A stretch of DNA of 10,348 nucleotides, taken from positions 1 to 10,348 of the forward strand of contig JAEYZR010000003.1 in NCBI GenBank assembly GCA_023427945.1. Direction: 5' to 3'. Shown here piece by piece: positions 1 to 7,727 of this stretch. Position numbers and translations under genes: made by a program. Below the pieces are notes generated by a model. The model was not told the DNA's origin and made no database searches. It worked only from the letters and a program-made list of their open reading frames with translations. The DNA comes from Pseudomonadota bacterium. GTDB taxonomy: Bacteria > Pseudomonadota > Gammaproteobacteria > Burkholderiales > Burkholderiaceae_B. The stretch's first letter is position 1, and every line of letters begins with the position of its first letter.

Positions 1-343
1 CGGTGGCGATCAGGTGATAGCCCTGGAACACGAAGCCGAACGCTTCGCGGCGCAGCCACGCCAGCGCATCCGCATCGAACACGCTGACGTCGTCCCCGGC
101 AAACCGATAGGTGCCGCTACTTGCGCGGTCCAGGCAGCCAAGAATGTGCATCAGCGTGGACTTCCCTGAACCGGATTGCCCTACGATGGCCACGAATTCG
201 CCGGCATGAATGGCAAGGTCAATCTCGTGCAGCACTTGCACAGCGGGTGCGCCATGCTTGCCGCCATACTGCTTGCAGATCTTACGGAGATCGATGAGGG
301 GCGGCACCGAAGCGGCGCTTTGCGTGGGTACTGCCGCTACCAT
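1..343 (-). CDS. macB: MacB/PvdT-type ABC transporter, ATP-binding N-terminus (partial, runs off left edge)
   Basis: Translating the minus strand from the ATG at 343-341 gives 114 codons before the window edge. Residues about 16-26 read LIDLRKICKQY, the usual opening of a LolD/MacB-type ATPase domain. A Walker A motif GQSGSGKST follows, then the LGCLDRASSGTY segment and the Q-loop region FGFVFQGYHLI. MacB proteins fuse this ATPase to a four-helix membrane domain with a large periplasmic loop and work with a MacA adaptor and an outer-membrane channel to export peptides, macrolides or siderophores. The start codon overlaps the last seven bases of the upstream adaptor gene (337-343), an arrangement typical of translational coupling. 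Only the nucleotide-binding part is visible, so the fused membrane domain is inferred from the family and from the neighbouring adaptor. A stand-alone ATPase cannot be excluded. Given the siderophore receptor upstream, PvdT-like export is more likely than macrolide export. Confidence 0.9.
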   Translation of the reverse strand, partial: MVAAVPTQSAASVPPLIDLRKICKQYGGKHGAPAVQVLHEIDLAIHAGEFVAIVGQSGSGKSTLMHILGCLDRASSGTYRFAGDDVSVFDADALAWLRREAFGFVFQGYHLIAT

Positions 344-1518
344 TGCAACCAGCTCCACCCTCGCTCCGGGAGGTGTTCGGCCAGGATCAGGCGATCGCCC
401 GCGCTCAGGCCGGCCAGCACTTCGGCCTGGTGTCGGCTACGCACCCCGAGCTCGACGTTCCGGCTTTGCGGCTGTCCGTTTGCGTCCAGCACGCGGGCCC
501 GATATTGACCCTCGCTCATTTGCAGTGCGGCAAGCGGTGCCGCGATGACGTGCCTGGCCTGCGCCGTCATGAACTGCACCTGCGCGGTCATCTGCGGCAT
601 CAGTTCGCCATCCGCATTGGCCACGTCGAAAAGCACGGTGTAAGAGACGGCCTTTGTCCCGGTTGCCGGTGTCTTGGACGCCGTGCCTTCCTCGGCGGCA
701 GCCACAGGTGGTGCAGGCAGCACCTGCCGCACCGTGCCTGTCCAGCGGCGCGGGGCCTGGTCGCTTGCACCCAGGGTGGTGAAGGACACCGGCATGCCGG
801 CCTTTACCCGGCGCACATCCGCCTCCGACACTTCAGTCCAGACCGTCATGCTCGACAGATCGGCGATGCGCAGGATGGTGGGCGTCTGGTACGTGGCGTT
901 CAGCGTCTGGCCCGCGCGCGCCTGCACCGATATGACCGTGCCCGCCATGGGCGCGAAGATGCGCGCGTAACCCAGGCGAGCTTCTTCTGCGCGCTGGCTC
1001 GCCTGGGTCTGGTCGATCTCTGCACGAAGGCGAGCGATACGTGCTACCGCGAACGCCACATCGGCCTGGGCGGTCTGGACGTCTTCGTCACGCGTTGCAC
1101 CATCCTTCGCCAAGCGTTGCTGCCGCGTGTACTTCAGCCGCGCAAGTTGGTGCGCAGCCTGCTGTTCGGAAAGCTGCGCACGCAGGCTTGCCACAGCCGC
1201 TCGCCCCGCATCGACCACGGCCTGCTGCACGCTGGGGTCGATTTCGACAAGCAGCCCGCCCTGCGTCACCACATCGCCGGGCTCGACCGCCAGGCGCAAG
1301 ATCTGCCCCGACACCTGAGCGCCCACATCGACATAACGATGGGGGTGCAATGTCCCTATCGCATTGACGGTGGCCTGGATATCGGCATGCGCGACCACTG
1401 CCGTGTCATAGCGTGGGGCGACGGGTCGCATGAAGGCAAGCGTGATCGCCACGGCAAGCACAGCGACGACCACCCAGAATCCGCGCCCGTACGGACGCAT
1501 CGAAAAACGACGTGACAT
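337..1518 (-). CDS. macA: MacA/PvdR-type periplasmic adaptor (HlyD/RND membrane-fusion family)
   Basis: This 393-residue protein has a basic N-terminus followed by one membrane segment (about residues 14-30) and no lipobox cysteine, so it should be anchored in the inner membrane with its bulk in the periplasm. Two half-lipoyl motifs are visible: about 62-97 (VGAQVSGQI, then VEPGDVV) and about 185-218 (IFAPMAGTV, then RAGQTL). They flank an Ala/Gln/Arg-rich helical hairpin (about 97-183) that would contact the outer-membrane channel. The remainder fits the beta-barrel and membrane-proximal domains of MacA. A Pro/Ala/Thr-rich insert near residues 267-285 looks like a flexible loop. The length is normal for MacA or PvdR. 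The gene lies 21 bp after the receptor stop codon and overlaps the ATPase gene by 7 bp, so all three are probably co-transcribed. Met7 is a possible alternative start, and no strong ribosome binding site distinguishes the two. The substrate is inferred from context to be a siderophore. Confidence 0.9.
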   Translation of the reverse strand: MSRRFSMRPYGRGFWVVVAVLAVAITLAFMRPVAPRYDTAVVAHADIQATVNAIGTLHPHRYVDVGAQVSGQILRLAVEPGDVVTQGGLLVEIDPSVQQAVVDAGRAAVASLRAQLSEQQAAHQLARLKYTRQQRLAKDGATRDEDVQTAQADVAFAVARIARLRAEIDQTQASQRAEEARLGYARIFAPMAGTVISVQARAGQTLNATYQTPTILRIADLSSMTVWTEVSEADVRRVKAGMPVSFTTLGASDQAPRRWTGTVRQVLPAPPVAAAEEGTASKTPATGTKAVSYTVLFDVANADGELMPQMTAQVQFMTAQARHVIAAPLAALQMSEGQYRARVLDANGQPQSRNVELGVRSRHQAEVLAGLSAGDRLILAEHLPERGWSWLQW

Positions 1519-1539
1519 AACTACTAGCCCAAACCGTCG

Positions 1540-4041
1540 TCAAAGCCGATAGCTCAGCGTCATCATGACGTTGCGCGGCGCACCGTACCTGGCCAGGCCG
1601 CCGGACCACGAATAACCCAGTTCCTGGTAATAAGTGCGATCGAAGAGGTTGTCCACATTGACCTGCAGGTTGATGTGCTTGTTGAATTGATAGGCCGTGC
1701 CCACCCCGACGATCGCAAAGCTGCCCTGCGATGTACGGAATCCGGCTTCATGGCGATAGGTCTTGCCTTGCGCATTGAGCCAACCATTCACGCTCCAGCG
1801 GGCATACTCGCCCGGCAAGCGATAACTGGAATACAGCTTGAACTGATGCCGTGGCTCGTCTGTGCTCAGGCGCCGGCCCACGTTGCTGGCATTGGCGTCC
1901 TTGGTGTATTTGGCCGTGACATAGGTATAGCCCGCCGACAACTGCCATCCCGGTGCGAGCATCCCCGCCACCTGCAGATCCAAGCCCTGGCTTTCGACCT
2001 CACCGGCGGCACGGAAGCAGCTCACACTGCCCGAGGTCGGGCAATTCGCATCATCGCGCACGGCACGGTTACGCTGGACCATGCGGAAAAGTGCGGCGCT
2101 CGTATTCAGCCTTTTGTCGAAGTACTCGCCTTTCACGCCCACTTCGTAGTTCGTCCCGGTCAACGGGTCAAGCGTGTTCCCAGAAGAGTCGACCGCACTC
2201 TGCGGCTGGAAGGTCTGCGTCACGCTCGTGTAGATCGAGTGATGCGCGTCCACGTCGTAGACCACGCCAACATAAGGGATGAACCTGGCACTTTCCTCCA
2301 GGCTGCGCGTCCAGTTGGGCGCCCCGGTGTACCAGCCAGTGGTGTCTTGCGTATACCACCCCAGACGCCCGCCGACGATCAGATGCAACGGGTCGGCCAG
2401 GCTGAAATTGCCGCTGGCATAAATGCCTTTCTCACGCGTCTTGCGCCCCCATCTGTCGCCGTCCACCGGAACCGAACCCGTCATCCCATAGGCCTTCGGA
2501 TTCCAGTTGGCGATGTCGACGATCCGTGGGGTGCCCCCGCCCCAGGCTTCAGCGGCAACCGAGTCGTCGTCACGAAAGCTCGCGCCCAACAGGACTTCGT
2601 GCTCGCGCCCGAACCATTGCACTGGCCCGCGGGCTCGCACATCTGCGACGGTCTGGCGCGAGCCGTAGCGCCAGCCCGTTTCAGTCTGCCTGAAGTGCGT
2701 GGGGTCTCCAACGATCCGGTTGTTTTGAACGTTGCGCGTGTCCGAGTCGGCCTCGATGTGCGTGATGCCAAACTTCAACTGCCACCCGTTATCGAGCAGC
2801 TTGTCCAGATCGGCGAACACAGCCTCGTTGTCTCGATTCTGGAAAGTGTCGGCGCGGTTCAGGAAAGTCGACCGTGGCAGATCCATATGACTGCCATCGG
2901 CATAAGTGGGCAGCCCGGTGAACACGCCATCGGTGCGCGTGCGCTGCTTGTATGCACCCACACCCAGCGTGGTGCCTGGCGTCAGGTCCGCCTCCACGAC
3001 ACCATAGATCAACCCGTTCGTGGTGTTCGTCACATCCACGAAGCTGTCGCTGTCGCGCCACCCGGCCGCGACCCGGCCCCGCACACTACCGCTGGCGTTG
3101 AGCGCCCGACTGGCGTCCAGCGTCACCTGACGGTTATCCCACCGCCCCAGGCTCAGGGTGGTGTTCAACAGGGGCTGGGCGGTGGGGCGTTTGCGTATGA
3201 GGTTGATTGAACCCGAAGGCGAGCCCACGCCGTCCATCAGGCCCGTCGCTCCCCGCACGACCTCCACCCGGTCGTACATGATCATATCTGCCGAGACGTT
3301 GCGCGAGTTGAAGCCCGTCACGTCCAGCGGCATTCCGTCCACATTGACGTGACTCAACGCAAACCCACGCGAGTAGAAGCTGGACTCCTGATCAGTGATC
3401 GCAGGACTCTTGGTATAGATGCCGGGCGTCACCTTCGCCACGTCCTGCAGCGTGGAGAGATTGAAGTCATCCATCTGCTGACGTGTCACGACACTGACCG
3501 ACTGGGGGGTCTGTCGCGGTGAGAGCGAAAGGCCCGCAGCGGTGCTCATCGTGCTAGTGGAGTAGGCGCCCGAGCCTTCAGTGACGGCACTGCCCTGCCC
3601 TGTGACGGTAATAGGCGCGAGCTGGGTCGCCCCGTGATTGGTCGTATCGGTTCGTCGAAGATGAATGACATTGCCTGTCCGCGAATAATCCACGCCGGTT
3701 CCCGTCAATAGCCGCCGCAACGCTTCTTCCGGGGTCATCGTCCCGCTGATGGTCCGGGCGGGAATGCCACGCAGAAGTTCGCTCGTGTAGATGAACTGCA
3801 AGGATGTCTGCTGCCCCAACTGAAGTAACGCATCGCTCAACGATTGTTGCCGGATATCGATCTGCGAAGCGACGTCCTGCGCGTGCGCCAACTGCGGCGC
3901 AGCACTCAAGGCCAAAGAAAAGGCTACGGCGAGGCTGAAGGCTGTAGAGGTTGCGCAGATACGTCGTCTGCTGCCCGTGCTGCACACGGAAACGCGGGTT
4001 GGGTCAATCACGAGTTTTCCTGGTAGATACGCCGGGCGCAT
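1540..4041 (-). CDS. TonB-dependent siderophore receptor with N-terminal signalling (STN) domain
   Basis: This 833-residue outer-membrane receptor resembles FpvA/FoxA/FhuE-type ferric-siderophore transporters. A signal peptide covers residues about 25-54, with probable cleavage after AHA. An STN domain (about 61-130; LSDALLQLGQQTSLQFIYTS, then GTMTPEEALRRLL) marks it as a receptor that signals to a FecR partner. A TonB-box-like APITVTG (142-148) follows. The plug spans about 170-290 (PRQTPQSVSVVTRQQM, RVEVVRGATGLMDGVGSPSG), and then a beta-barrel runs to the C-terminal strand ending in SYRL. The longest reading frame begins at ATG 4041. The GTG at 4011 (codon 11) is the better-supported start: it has AGGA six bases upstream and leaves a conventional signal peptide, while the ATG has only a weak upstream site. 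The gene sits just after the sigma/anti-sigma pair, 173 bp from the FecR stop codon, with its own Fur-like site in the gap. The exact siderophore cannot be told from sequence. Confidence 0.95.
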   Translation of the reverse strand: MRPAYLPGKLVIDPTRVSVCSTGSRRRICATSTAFSLAVAFSLALSAAPQLAHAQDVASQIDIRQQSLSDALLQLGQQTSLQFIYTSELLRGIPARTISGTMTPEEALRRLLTGTGVDYSRTGNVIHLRRTDTTNHGATQLAPITVTGQGSAVTEGSGAYSTSTMSTAAGLSLSPRQTPQSVSVVTRQQMDDFNLSTLQDVAKVTPGIYTKSPAITDQESSFYSRGFALSHVNVDGMPLDVTGFNSRNVSADMIMYDRVEVVRGATGLMDGVGSPSGSINLIRKRPTAQPLLNTTLSLGRWDNRQVTLDASRALNASGSVRGRVAAGWRDSDSFVDVTNTTNGLIYGVVEADLTPGTTLGVGAYKQRTRTDGVFTGLPTYADGSHMDLPRSTFLNRADTFQNRDNEAVFADLDKLLDNGWQLKFGITHIEADSDTRNVQNNRIVGDPTHFRQTETGWRYGSRQTVADVRARGPVQWFGREHEVLLGASFRDDDSVAAEAWGGGTPRIVDIANWNPKAYGMTGSVPVDGDRWGRKTREKGIYASGNFSLADPLHLIVGGRLGWYTQDTTGWYTGAPNWTRSLEESARFIPYVGVVYDVDAHHSIYTSVTQTFQPQSAVDSSGNTLDPLTGTNYEVGVKGEYFDKRLNTSAALFRMVQRNRAVRDDANCPTSGSVSCFRAAGEVESQGLDLQVAGMLAPGWQLSAGYTYVTAKYTKDANASNVGRRLSTDEPRHQFKLYSSYRLPGEYARWSVNGWLNAQGKTYRHEAGFRTSQGSFAIVGVGTAYQFNKHINLQVNVDNLFDRTYYQELGYSWSGGLARYGAPRNVMMTLSYRL
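4009..4024 (-). promoter_or_regulatory. Ribosome binding site and GTG start deciding the receptor N-terminus
   Basis: Read on the minus strand, AGGAAAACTCGTG places AGGA six bases before a GTG in the receptor reading frame. The upstream in-frame ATG at 4041 has no comparable purine-rich site at normal spacing. Starting at the GTG removes ten residues that are not needed for a signal peptide. Confidence 0.45.
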
Positions 4042-4168
4042 GGCGCGCTTCGTCCCGATGGCGCAAGCGGCCTGGGGTACAGCACCCCTTTACGGGAACG
4101 GCCCTTTCACTAGGTGAGACGAGTGAGGCCAGGAAAACCCTGAATGAAATTGCCAACTACTTTGTAAC

Positions 4169-4187
4169 GGTAACGATTCTCGTTCAA
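4169..4187. promoter_or_regulatory. Fur-box-like operator upstream of the receptor gene
   Basis: The 19 bases contain AACGA-TTC-TCGTT (4172-4184), a perfect inverted repeat with the spacing of classical Fur boxes. By eye they match 12 of 19 positions of the consensus GATAATGATTATCATTATC. The site lies 128 bp upstream of the ATG of the receptor gene and within its 173-bp upstream gap. The rest of the gap (4042-4168) contains a small GGGGT/ACCCC hairpin (4074-4088). It also has a minus-strand CGTCT (4117-4121), which resembles the -10 element of some iron-starvation ECF promoters, although no convincing -35 was found. The gap may therefore hold both a Fur-controlled promoter and a sigma-dependent one. 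Confidence 0.5.
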
Positions 4188-4214
4188 TAGCAATCAACGT
4201 CGACCGGAGAAGCA

Positions 4215-5249
4215 TCAGCGCAAAAGAGAAAGATCCGCCCCGCCATCTGGCCGCTTTGTCAGGACAACGGGCAACTGGTTCTGCAAAGCCTGCAGAAAAC
4301 CATCGACCTCCTGAATACTGAAGACCCCCGCCACAGGCAAACGCTTGAGCCTGCTATCGGTCAAACGAAGGGGCTGCAAGAGGTAGCGGTTCATTTCATT
4401 CACCACATCTTCCAGCGGCTGATCCCTGAACACCACCTTGCCCTGACGCCACGCGGTCAGCGCTGCGACGTCGGTCTGATCGACCGACACCGGCGACCCT
4501 GGCTGCAGTCGTGTCAGCATGCCTGCCGTGAGCATGATCCGGTCACGCGGCCACCCATGCCTGGCACTCACCTCGACCGAGCCCGCCTGCACGGCCACCC
4601 ATACACGCTCCTGCTCGCGTCGAACATTGAACACCGTACCCGTAACCCTCACACCCACCCTGCCCGCGTCAACGATGAATGGTCGATCGGGCGTGGAAGT
4701 CACCTCGAACGTGGCTTCGCCGTTCACCATTTCAACGGTGCGGCGTCTGGCGTAATAGCGCACCACAAGTTCTGTTGCGACGTTCATCTCGATCTTGGAA
4801 CCGTCCGGCAGCGCTTGCGTGCGTCGTTCCCCGTAGGCCGTGGCGTACCTCACGACGTAGTCCGGCGCTTGCACCATCTGCCCGTAGAGGACGCCGCCAA
4901 CCACCGCCGCCGTACAGACTGAACCGGCACCGATCAGCCAACGCCTGCGAGCCCCCCAGGGCTGTGGCGCTGACTGGGGCGCCTGCAGCAGTTCGCGCAG
5001 GTCATCTTCGGGCAACAGGCTCGTGACCTGCCAGATCTCGTCAAGCGCTCGATACTCCTGCTCATTGCGTGGGGAAGCCCGGCGCCATTGCGTGAACCGC
5101 TCGCGTTCGACCAACGTGAAGCTGCCCGAATGCACCCGCGCAAACCAATAAGCAGCGGCTTCTCGCGGATCGTTCGGAAGATTCGGGATTTCAGTGGTCA
5201 TGGCAGACGGAGAGGCCGATGGACTGCCATCGGCAGGTTTAGTACCCAT
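4215..5249 (-). CDS. fecR: FecR-family anti-sigma/signal-transducing membrane protein
   Basis: This 344-residue protein has the full FecR layout. The cytoplasmic N-terminal domain (about 28-76) carries the hallmark REAAAYWFARVHSG, ERERFTQW and EYRALDEIW. One transmembrane segment (about 104-124) follows an RRR cluster. The periplasmic FecR domain covers about 130-225 (LPDGSKIEMN, VNGEATFEV, VRVTGTVFNVR). A C-terminal STN-like region (about 272-344; VVFRDQPLEDVVNEMNRYL) should contact the receptor's signalling domain. Such proteins hold or activate the adjacent sigma factor depending on whether the receptor is loaded. The gene starts 38 bp after the sigma gene's stop codon, consistent with one transcript. 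The N-terminus begins with a low-complexity Ser/Pro/Ala stretch. Met17 (5201) starts closer to the conserved domain and could be the true start, but neither has a clear Shine-Dalgarno sequence. Confidence 0.93.
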   Translation of the reverse strand: MGTKPADGSPSASPSAMTTEIPNLPNDPREAAAYWFARVHSGSFTLVERERFTQWRRASPRNEQEYRALDEIWQVTSLLPEDDLRELLQAPQSAPQPWGARRRWLIGAGSVCTAAVVGGVLYGQMVQAPDYVVRYATAYGERRTQALPDGSKIEMNVATELVVRYYARRRTVEMVNGEATFEVTSTPDRPFIVDAGRVGVRVTGTVFNVRREQERVWVAVQAGSVEVSARHGWPRDRIMLTAGMLTRLQPGSPVSVDQTDVAALTAWRQGKVVFRDQPLEDVVNEMNRYLLQPLRLTDSRLKRLPVAGVFSIQEVDGFLQALQNQLPVVLTKRPDGGADLSLLR

Positions 5250-5287
5250 TCATAAAGTAAGACGTACGAGGCGGCAAAAACCCTGAC

Positions 5288-5794
5288 TCAATGTGGCGCA
5301 TGACTTTGTAACCGATCACGAAGATGGCGGGCGGCACGGATCATGTACTTCTCCACCATATTGACCGAAACGCCCAATCTGCTTGCGATTTCTTCCTGCG
5401 TATAACCCTCGAGCCTGTGCCACAGGAATACCTGACGGCACTTCAGCGGCAACTCGCCAAGAGCCTCTTTCAGCGATGTCAGCAATTGCGCAGTGCGCAC
5501 CTGCGCATCCGGGTCGGTGATCAGGGGATGATCGTCTTCGCGCAAGTCGTCCAGGGCGACCATGTCGATCACCTTCGACTGCCGATGCGCGTCGATCAGT
5601 CGGTTGTGAACGCTGCGATGCAGATAGGCGCGAGGATTGAGGCATGCACTCGCGTCATTCTCCAGGACCTGCAACAGCGCATCATGCGTGGCATCCTCGG
5701 CATCGTGCCGATTGTCCGACCGACGCGTCCACACGTTGACCAACTCGCTGTAATAAGCAAGCCAGCCTTTCTTGGGCGCAGCACGGCGGGACAT
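5288..5794 (-). CDS. fecI: FecI-type ECF sigma factor (iron starvation)
   Basis: This 168-residue RNA polymerase sigma factor has only regions 2 and 4. Region 2 is seen at about 11-70 (YYSELVNVWTRR, DAEDATHDALLQVLE, NPRAYLHRSVHNRLID). Region 4 is at about 108-162 (ALGELPLKCRQVFLWHRLEGYTQEEIASRLGVS), with the DNA-recognition helix around SVNMVEKYMIRAARHLRD. Size and the GYTQEEIA-GVS-VEKYM pattern match the FecI/FpvI/PvdS group. It should direct transcription of the downstream receptor and perhaps the exporter genes under control of the FecR-like protein encoded next to it. The ATG at 5794 is the first usable ATG after an in-frame stop. No strong ribosome binding site is visible, so translation may be modest. 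A Fur-like site lies 40 bp upstream. Confidence 0.95.
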   Translation of the reverse strand: MSRRAAPKKGWLAYYSELVNVWTRRSDNRHDAEDATHDALLQVLENDASACLNPRAYLHRSVHNRLIDAHRQSKVIDMVALDDLREDDHPLITDPDAQVRTAQLLTSLKEALGELPLKCRQVFLWHRLEGYTQEEIASRLGVSVNMVEKYMIRAARHLRDRLQSHAPH

Positions 5795-5833
5795 GGCAGG
5801 TGATGGGGAAGGATCAGATCAACGCGCAATGTT

Positions 5834-5852
5834 AACAATAATTCTCATTTCG
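5834..5852. promoter_or_regulatory. Fur-box-like operator upstream of the ECF sigma gene
   Basis: The core AATAATTCTCATT (5837-5849) is close to the frequent natural Fur-box core AATGATTCTCATT, and the 19-bp window matches 12 of 19 consensus positions by eye. It lies 40-58 bp upstream of the sigma gene start, where Fur-Fe2+ would block the promoter under iron sufficiency. This fits the known control of fecI-like and pvdS-like genes. Confidence 0.65.
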
Positions 5853-5907
5853 ATGTGGACCTTGAATGAGGCGATGCACGCATGCTGCGACAGCCCTCCA
5901 TATCTGC

Positions 5908-6522
5908 TCAACGTTCACCCGACTGCACCGTACCCCTGATAAGCGCGGCAAGCGCAGCAACTGCTTCAGCCTCAGTCAGTCGCCCGCGGACCAACGCGAC
6001 AGACAACGCCTCCCCTGCTCCCACCAAGCCAATGCAGCATTTCTGGAGCGCCTGTTGCGGCATGCTGGCATGCGGCGACAGGACAGACACGAACATCGTG
6101 ACGCAATTGTCGAGAAGCTCCTGGAAAACCACCGCTTTCTCTTCACTCCCGGCCAGAGCCGCACCCACCGCATGGAACTCATCGGTCTTGTCAGCAGCGC
6201 AATGGATATAGGCACTCGCAAGTGCCTGCACGGTTTCGTCCAAGCCTCTTGCACTGGCCGCCATAGCGTCTACGAATGCTGTCACCCGCTCAGTGTCGAT
6301 CCACCGGTAAAGATCGATCAGCAACGCTGAACGCGTCGGAAAATGATCGTAGACCACGGGTTTGGAGACGCCTGCGCGCTCGGCCAGCCGCCCCAATGTC
6401 AGGCGGTCGGCATCCTCCTCCCGAACAATGAGGAGTGCCGTGTCCAGTAGCTGTTGGCGCCGTCTGGCCTTGGGCAGCCGGGGTGCCGGGGATTTGGTGG
6501 ACAAAGTGCCGTCGACAGTCAT
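5908..6522 (-). CDS. TetR/AcrR-family transcriptional repressor
   Basis: This 204-residue protein has a TetR N-terminal DNA-binding domain: a basic lead-in (LPKARRRQQLLDTALLIV, about 17-34), then the helix-turn-helix LTLGRLAERAGVSKPVVYDHF (41-61) and the usual RSALLIDLYRWID helix 4. The remainder is an all-helical ligand-binding and dimerisation domain of typical length whose ligand cannot be inferred. It is divergently transcribed from an oxidoreductase gene 6616-7629, and the 93-bp gap carries two matching inverted repeats, so autoregulation and control of that neighbour is the natural reading. It is on the same strand as the sigma gene downstream, but a 113-bp gap with a Fur-like site separates them, so it is probably not part of the iron operon. 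Confidence 0.93.
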   Translation of the reverse strand: MTVDGTLSTKSPAPRLPKARRRQQLLDTALLIVREEDADRLTLGRLAERAGVSKPVVYDHFPTRSALLIDLYRWIDTERVTAFVDAMAASARGLDETVQALASAYIHCAADKTDEFHAVGAALAGSEEKAVVFQELLDNCVTMFVSVLSPHASMPQQALQKCCIGLVGAGEALSVALVRGRLTEAEAVAALAALIRGTVQSGER

Positions 6523-6540
6523 TTCGTAATCTCGATTGCA

Positions 6541-6598
6541 TAACCTACTTATTGTAGGCTGACCTTCATCATGCTAATTTCCTACCTTTAGTAGGTTA
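6541..6598. promoter_or_regulatory. Paired TetR-type operators in the divergent promoter
   Basis: Two perfect inverted repeats of the form CCTAC-N5-GTAGG occur at 6544-6558 and 6581-6595, with centres 37 bp apart. Each carries a TAACCTACT half on its outer side (6541-6549, and as its complement at 6590-6598), so the two sites face opposite ways and together form a larger palindrome. For the plus-strand gene, a plausible promoter is TTGTAG (6552-6557), 17 bp, TAATTT (6575-6580). This puts its -35 inside the first operator and the second operator directly over the start point. For the repressor gene, TACAAT (6556-6551 on the minus strand) is a plausible -10, also inside the first operator. Confidence 0.75.
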
Positions 6599-6615
6599 AT
6601 TTTTGAGTAAGGAAT

Positions 6616-7629
6616 ATGTCTATGTCGTTGAATCCAATACTGCTGATGGGCGGCTCTGGCGCGATCGGCCGCCAAGCGGCTCGCGCATTGCGCGCCAACT
6701 ATCCTGATGTGCCTTTGCTGATTGGCGGCCGAAACCTGGAAAAAGCGCACACTATGGCGGCGGCAGTTGGCAGCGCGCAAGGCGTCGCCATCGATTCGTC
6801 TCGCACCGATCTTGGCCTAGGCCAGAAGGCGGTGAGTGCTGTCGTGGTGCTTTACAAAGACCATTCACTGGCAGCCCTGCGCTTTGCCCAATCACGAGGC
6901 GTGCCTCACCTCAGCATATCCTCGGGCGTGTTTGAAATCGCTCCGGAAATCGCTAGCTTCATGCACGCACCCCACGCCTCGGCCATCGTACTGGGCTACG
7001 AGTGGCTGGTTGGAGCCACGACAGTCCCGGCGCTCGATCTGACCAAGGCATTCGAACAGGTACGAGAGATCCGCATTGGGGCACTTGTCGATGAAGAAGA
7101 CGTCGGCGGTCCAGCGGTCGCCGCCGACTTCGAACATCTGAACCACATGATGCCTGCTGCGCTGACACTCAAAGATGGCGTTTATATATGGCGTGAAGGT
7201 GATGACGCAAAAACCGTGTTTTCCGCCATCGACGGCGCTGAAATCGCAGCCACCGGCTTCTCATCGATTGATGTGGTCGGACTGGCTTCGGCAACCGGCG
7301 CGAAGAATGTCGAATTCAACTTAGGCACGGGCGTCAGTTCGAGCCGCCGCAAAGGCGCAGCCTTCTCCACCGAAATCATCCTCGAACTTTCTGGACTTGA
7401 TCACGCTGGTCAGCCACTTAGCACCCGGCATGCGGTCATGCATCCTGGGGGAGCAGCGCCGCTCACGGGAATGGGGATCGCATTGATCCTTGAACGGCTG
7501 CTCGGCCTCGATGGCAAATCACCGGTCTCGCCAGGCTTGTATTTTCCGTATCAGGTTCTTGATGCAGCGCACTACCTGAATCGTCTGTCGCAGGAGGGAG
7601 GGCAAGTGCTTCAACTTCCGACGTTGTGA
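6616..7629 (+). CDS. Rossmann-fold oxidoreductase, saccharopine-dehydrogenase-like NAD(P)-binding family
   Basis: This 337-residue protein opens with a beta strand and a glycine-rich nucleotide-binding loop ILLMGGSGAIGRQAARAL (about 8-25). LLIGGRN then suggests an Arg that could contact an NADP phosphate. The next segment (about 72-103: VSAVVVLYKDHS, then GVPHLSISSG) follows the pattern of saccharopine-dehydrogenase-like proteins, in which a second strand carries the substrate-binding region. The substrate is unknown. Two start codons are possible. ATG 6616 has only GAG at good spacing. ATG 6622 has AAGGA (6609-6613) eight bases upstream and is arguably better; the difference is two residues. 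Transcription is divergent from the TetR gene through a double operator, so the gene is probably induced by a compound that releases that repressor. Confidence 0.8.
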   Translation: MSMSLNPILLMGGSGAIGRQAARALRANYPDVPLLIGGRNLEKAHTMAAAVGSAQGVAIDSSRTDLGLGQKAVSAVVVLYKDHSLAALRFAQSRGVPHLSISSGVFEIAPEIASFMHAPHASAIVLGYEWLVGATTVPALDLTKAFEQVREIRIGALVDEEDVGGPAVAADFEHLNHMMPAALTLKDGVYIWREGDDAKTVFSAIDGAEIAATGFSSIDVVGLASATGAKNVEFNLGTGVSSSRRKGAAFSTEIILELSGLDHAGQPLSTRHAVMHPGGAAPLTGMGIALILERLLGLDGKSPVSPGLYFPYQVLDAAHYLNRLSQEGGQVLQLPTL

Positions 7630-7727
7630 ACCACGCGATCAAGGCAACAATCGGCCAGCGCTGGCGTGCGAGCGATCATCTGCTTCTGATGCCGTCTTCC
7701 ATGCTGCCTGAAAGAATGCTGACAATG

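Noticed and set aside
343..1515. A 390-codon plus-strand open frame covering the adaptor gene
   Set aside because: It mirrors the adaptor gene almost exactly, encodes a His/Arg/Cys-rich sequence with no domain, and is a by-product of high GC content on the opposite strand.
1675..3210. A 511-codon plus-strand open frame inside the receptor gene
   Set aside because: The opposite strand encodes a clear plug and beta-barrel over the same bases. The plus-strand product has no recognisable motif or ribosome binding site.
5324..6330. Plus-strand open frames opposite the sigma factor and TetR genes
   Set aside because: Both overlap genes with unmistakable domains on the minus strand and have no supporting features.
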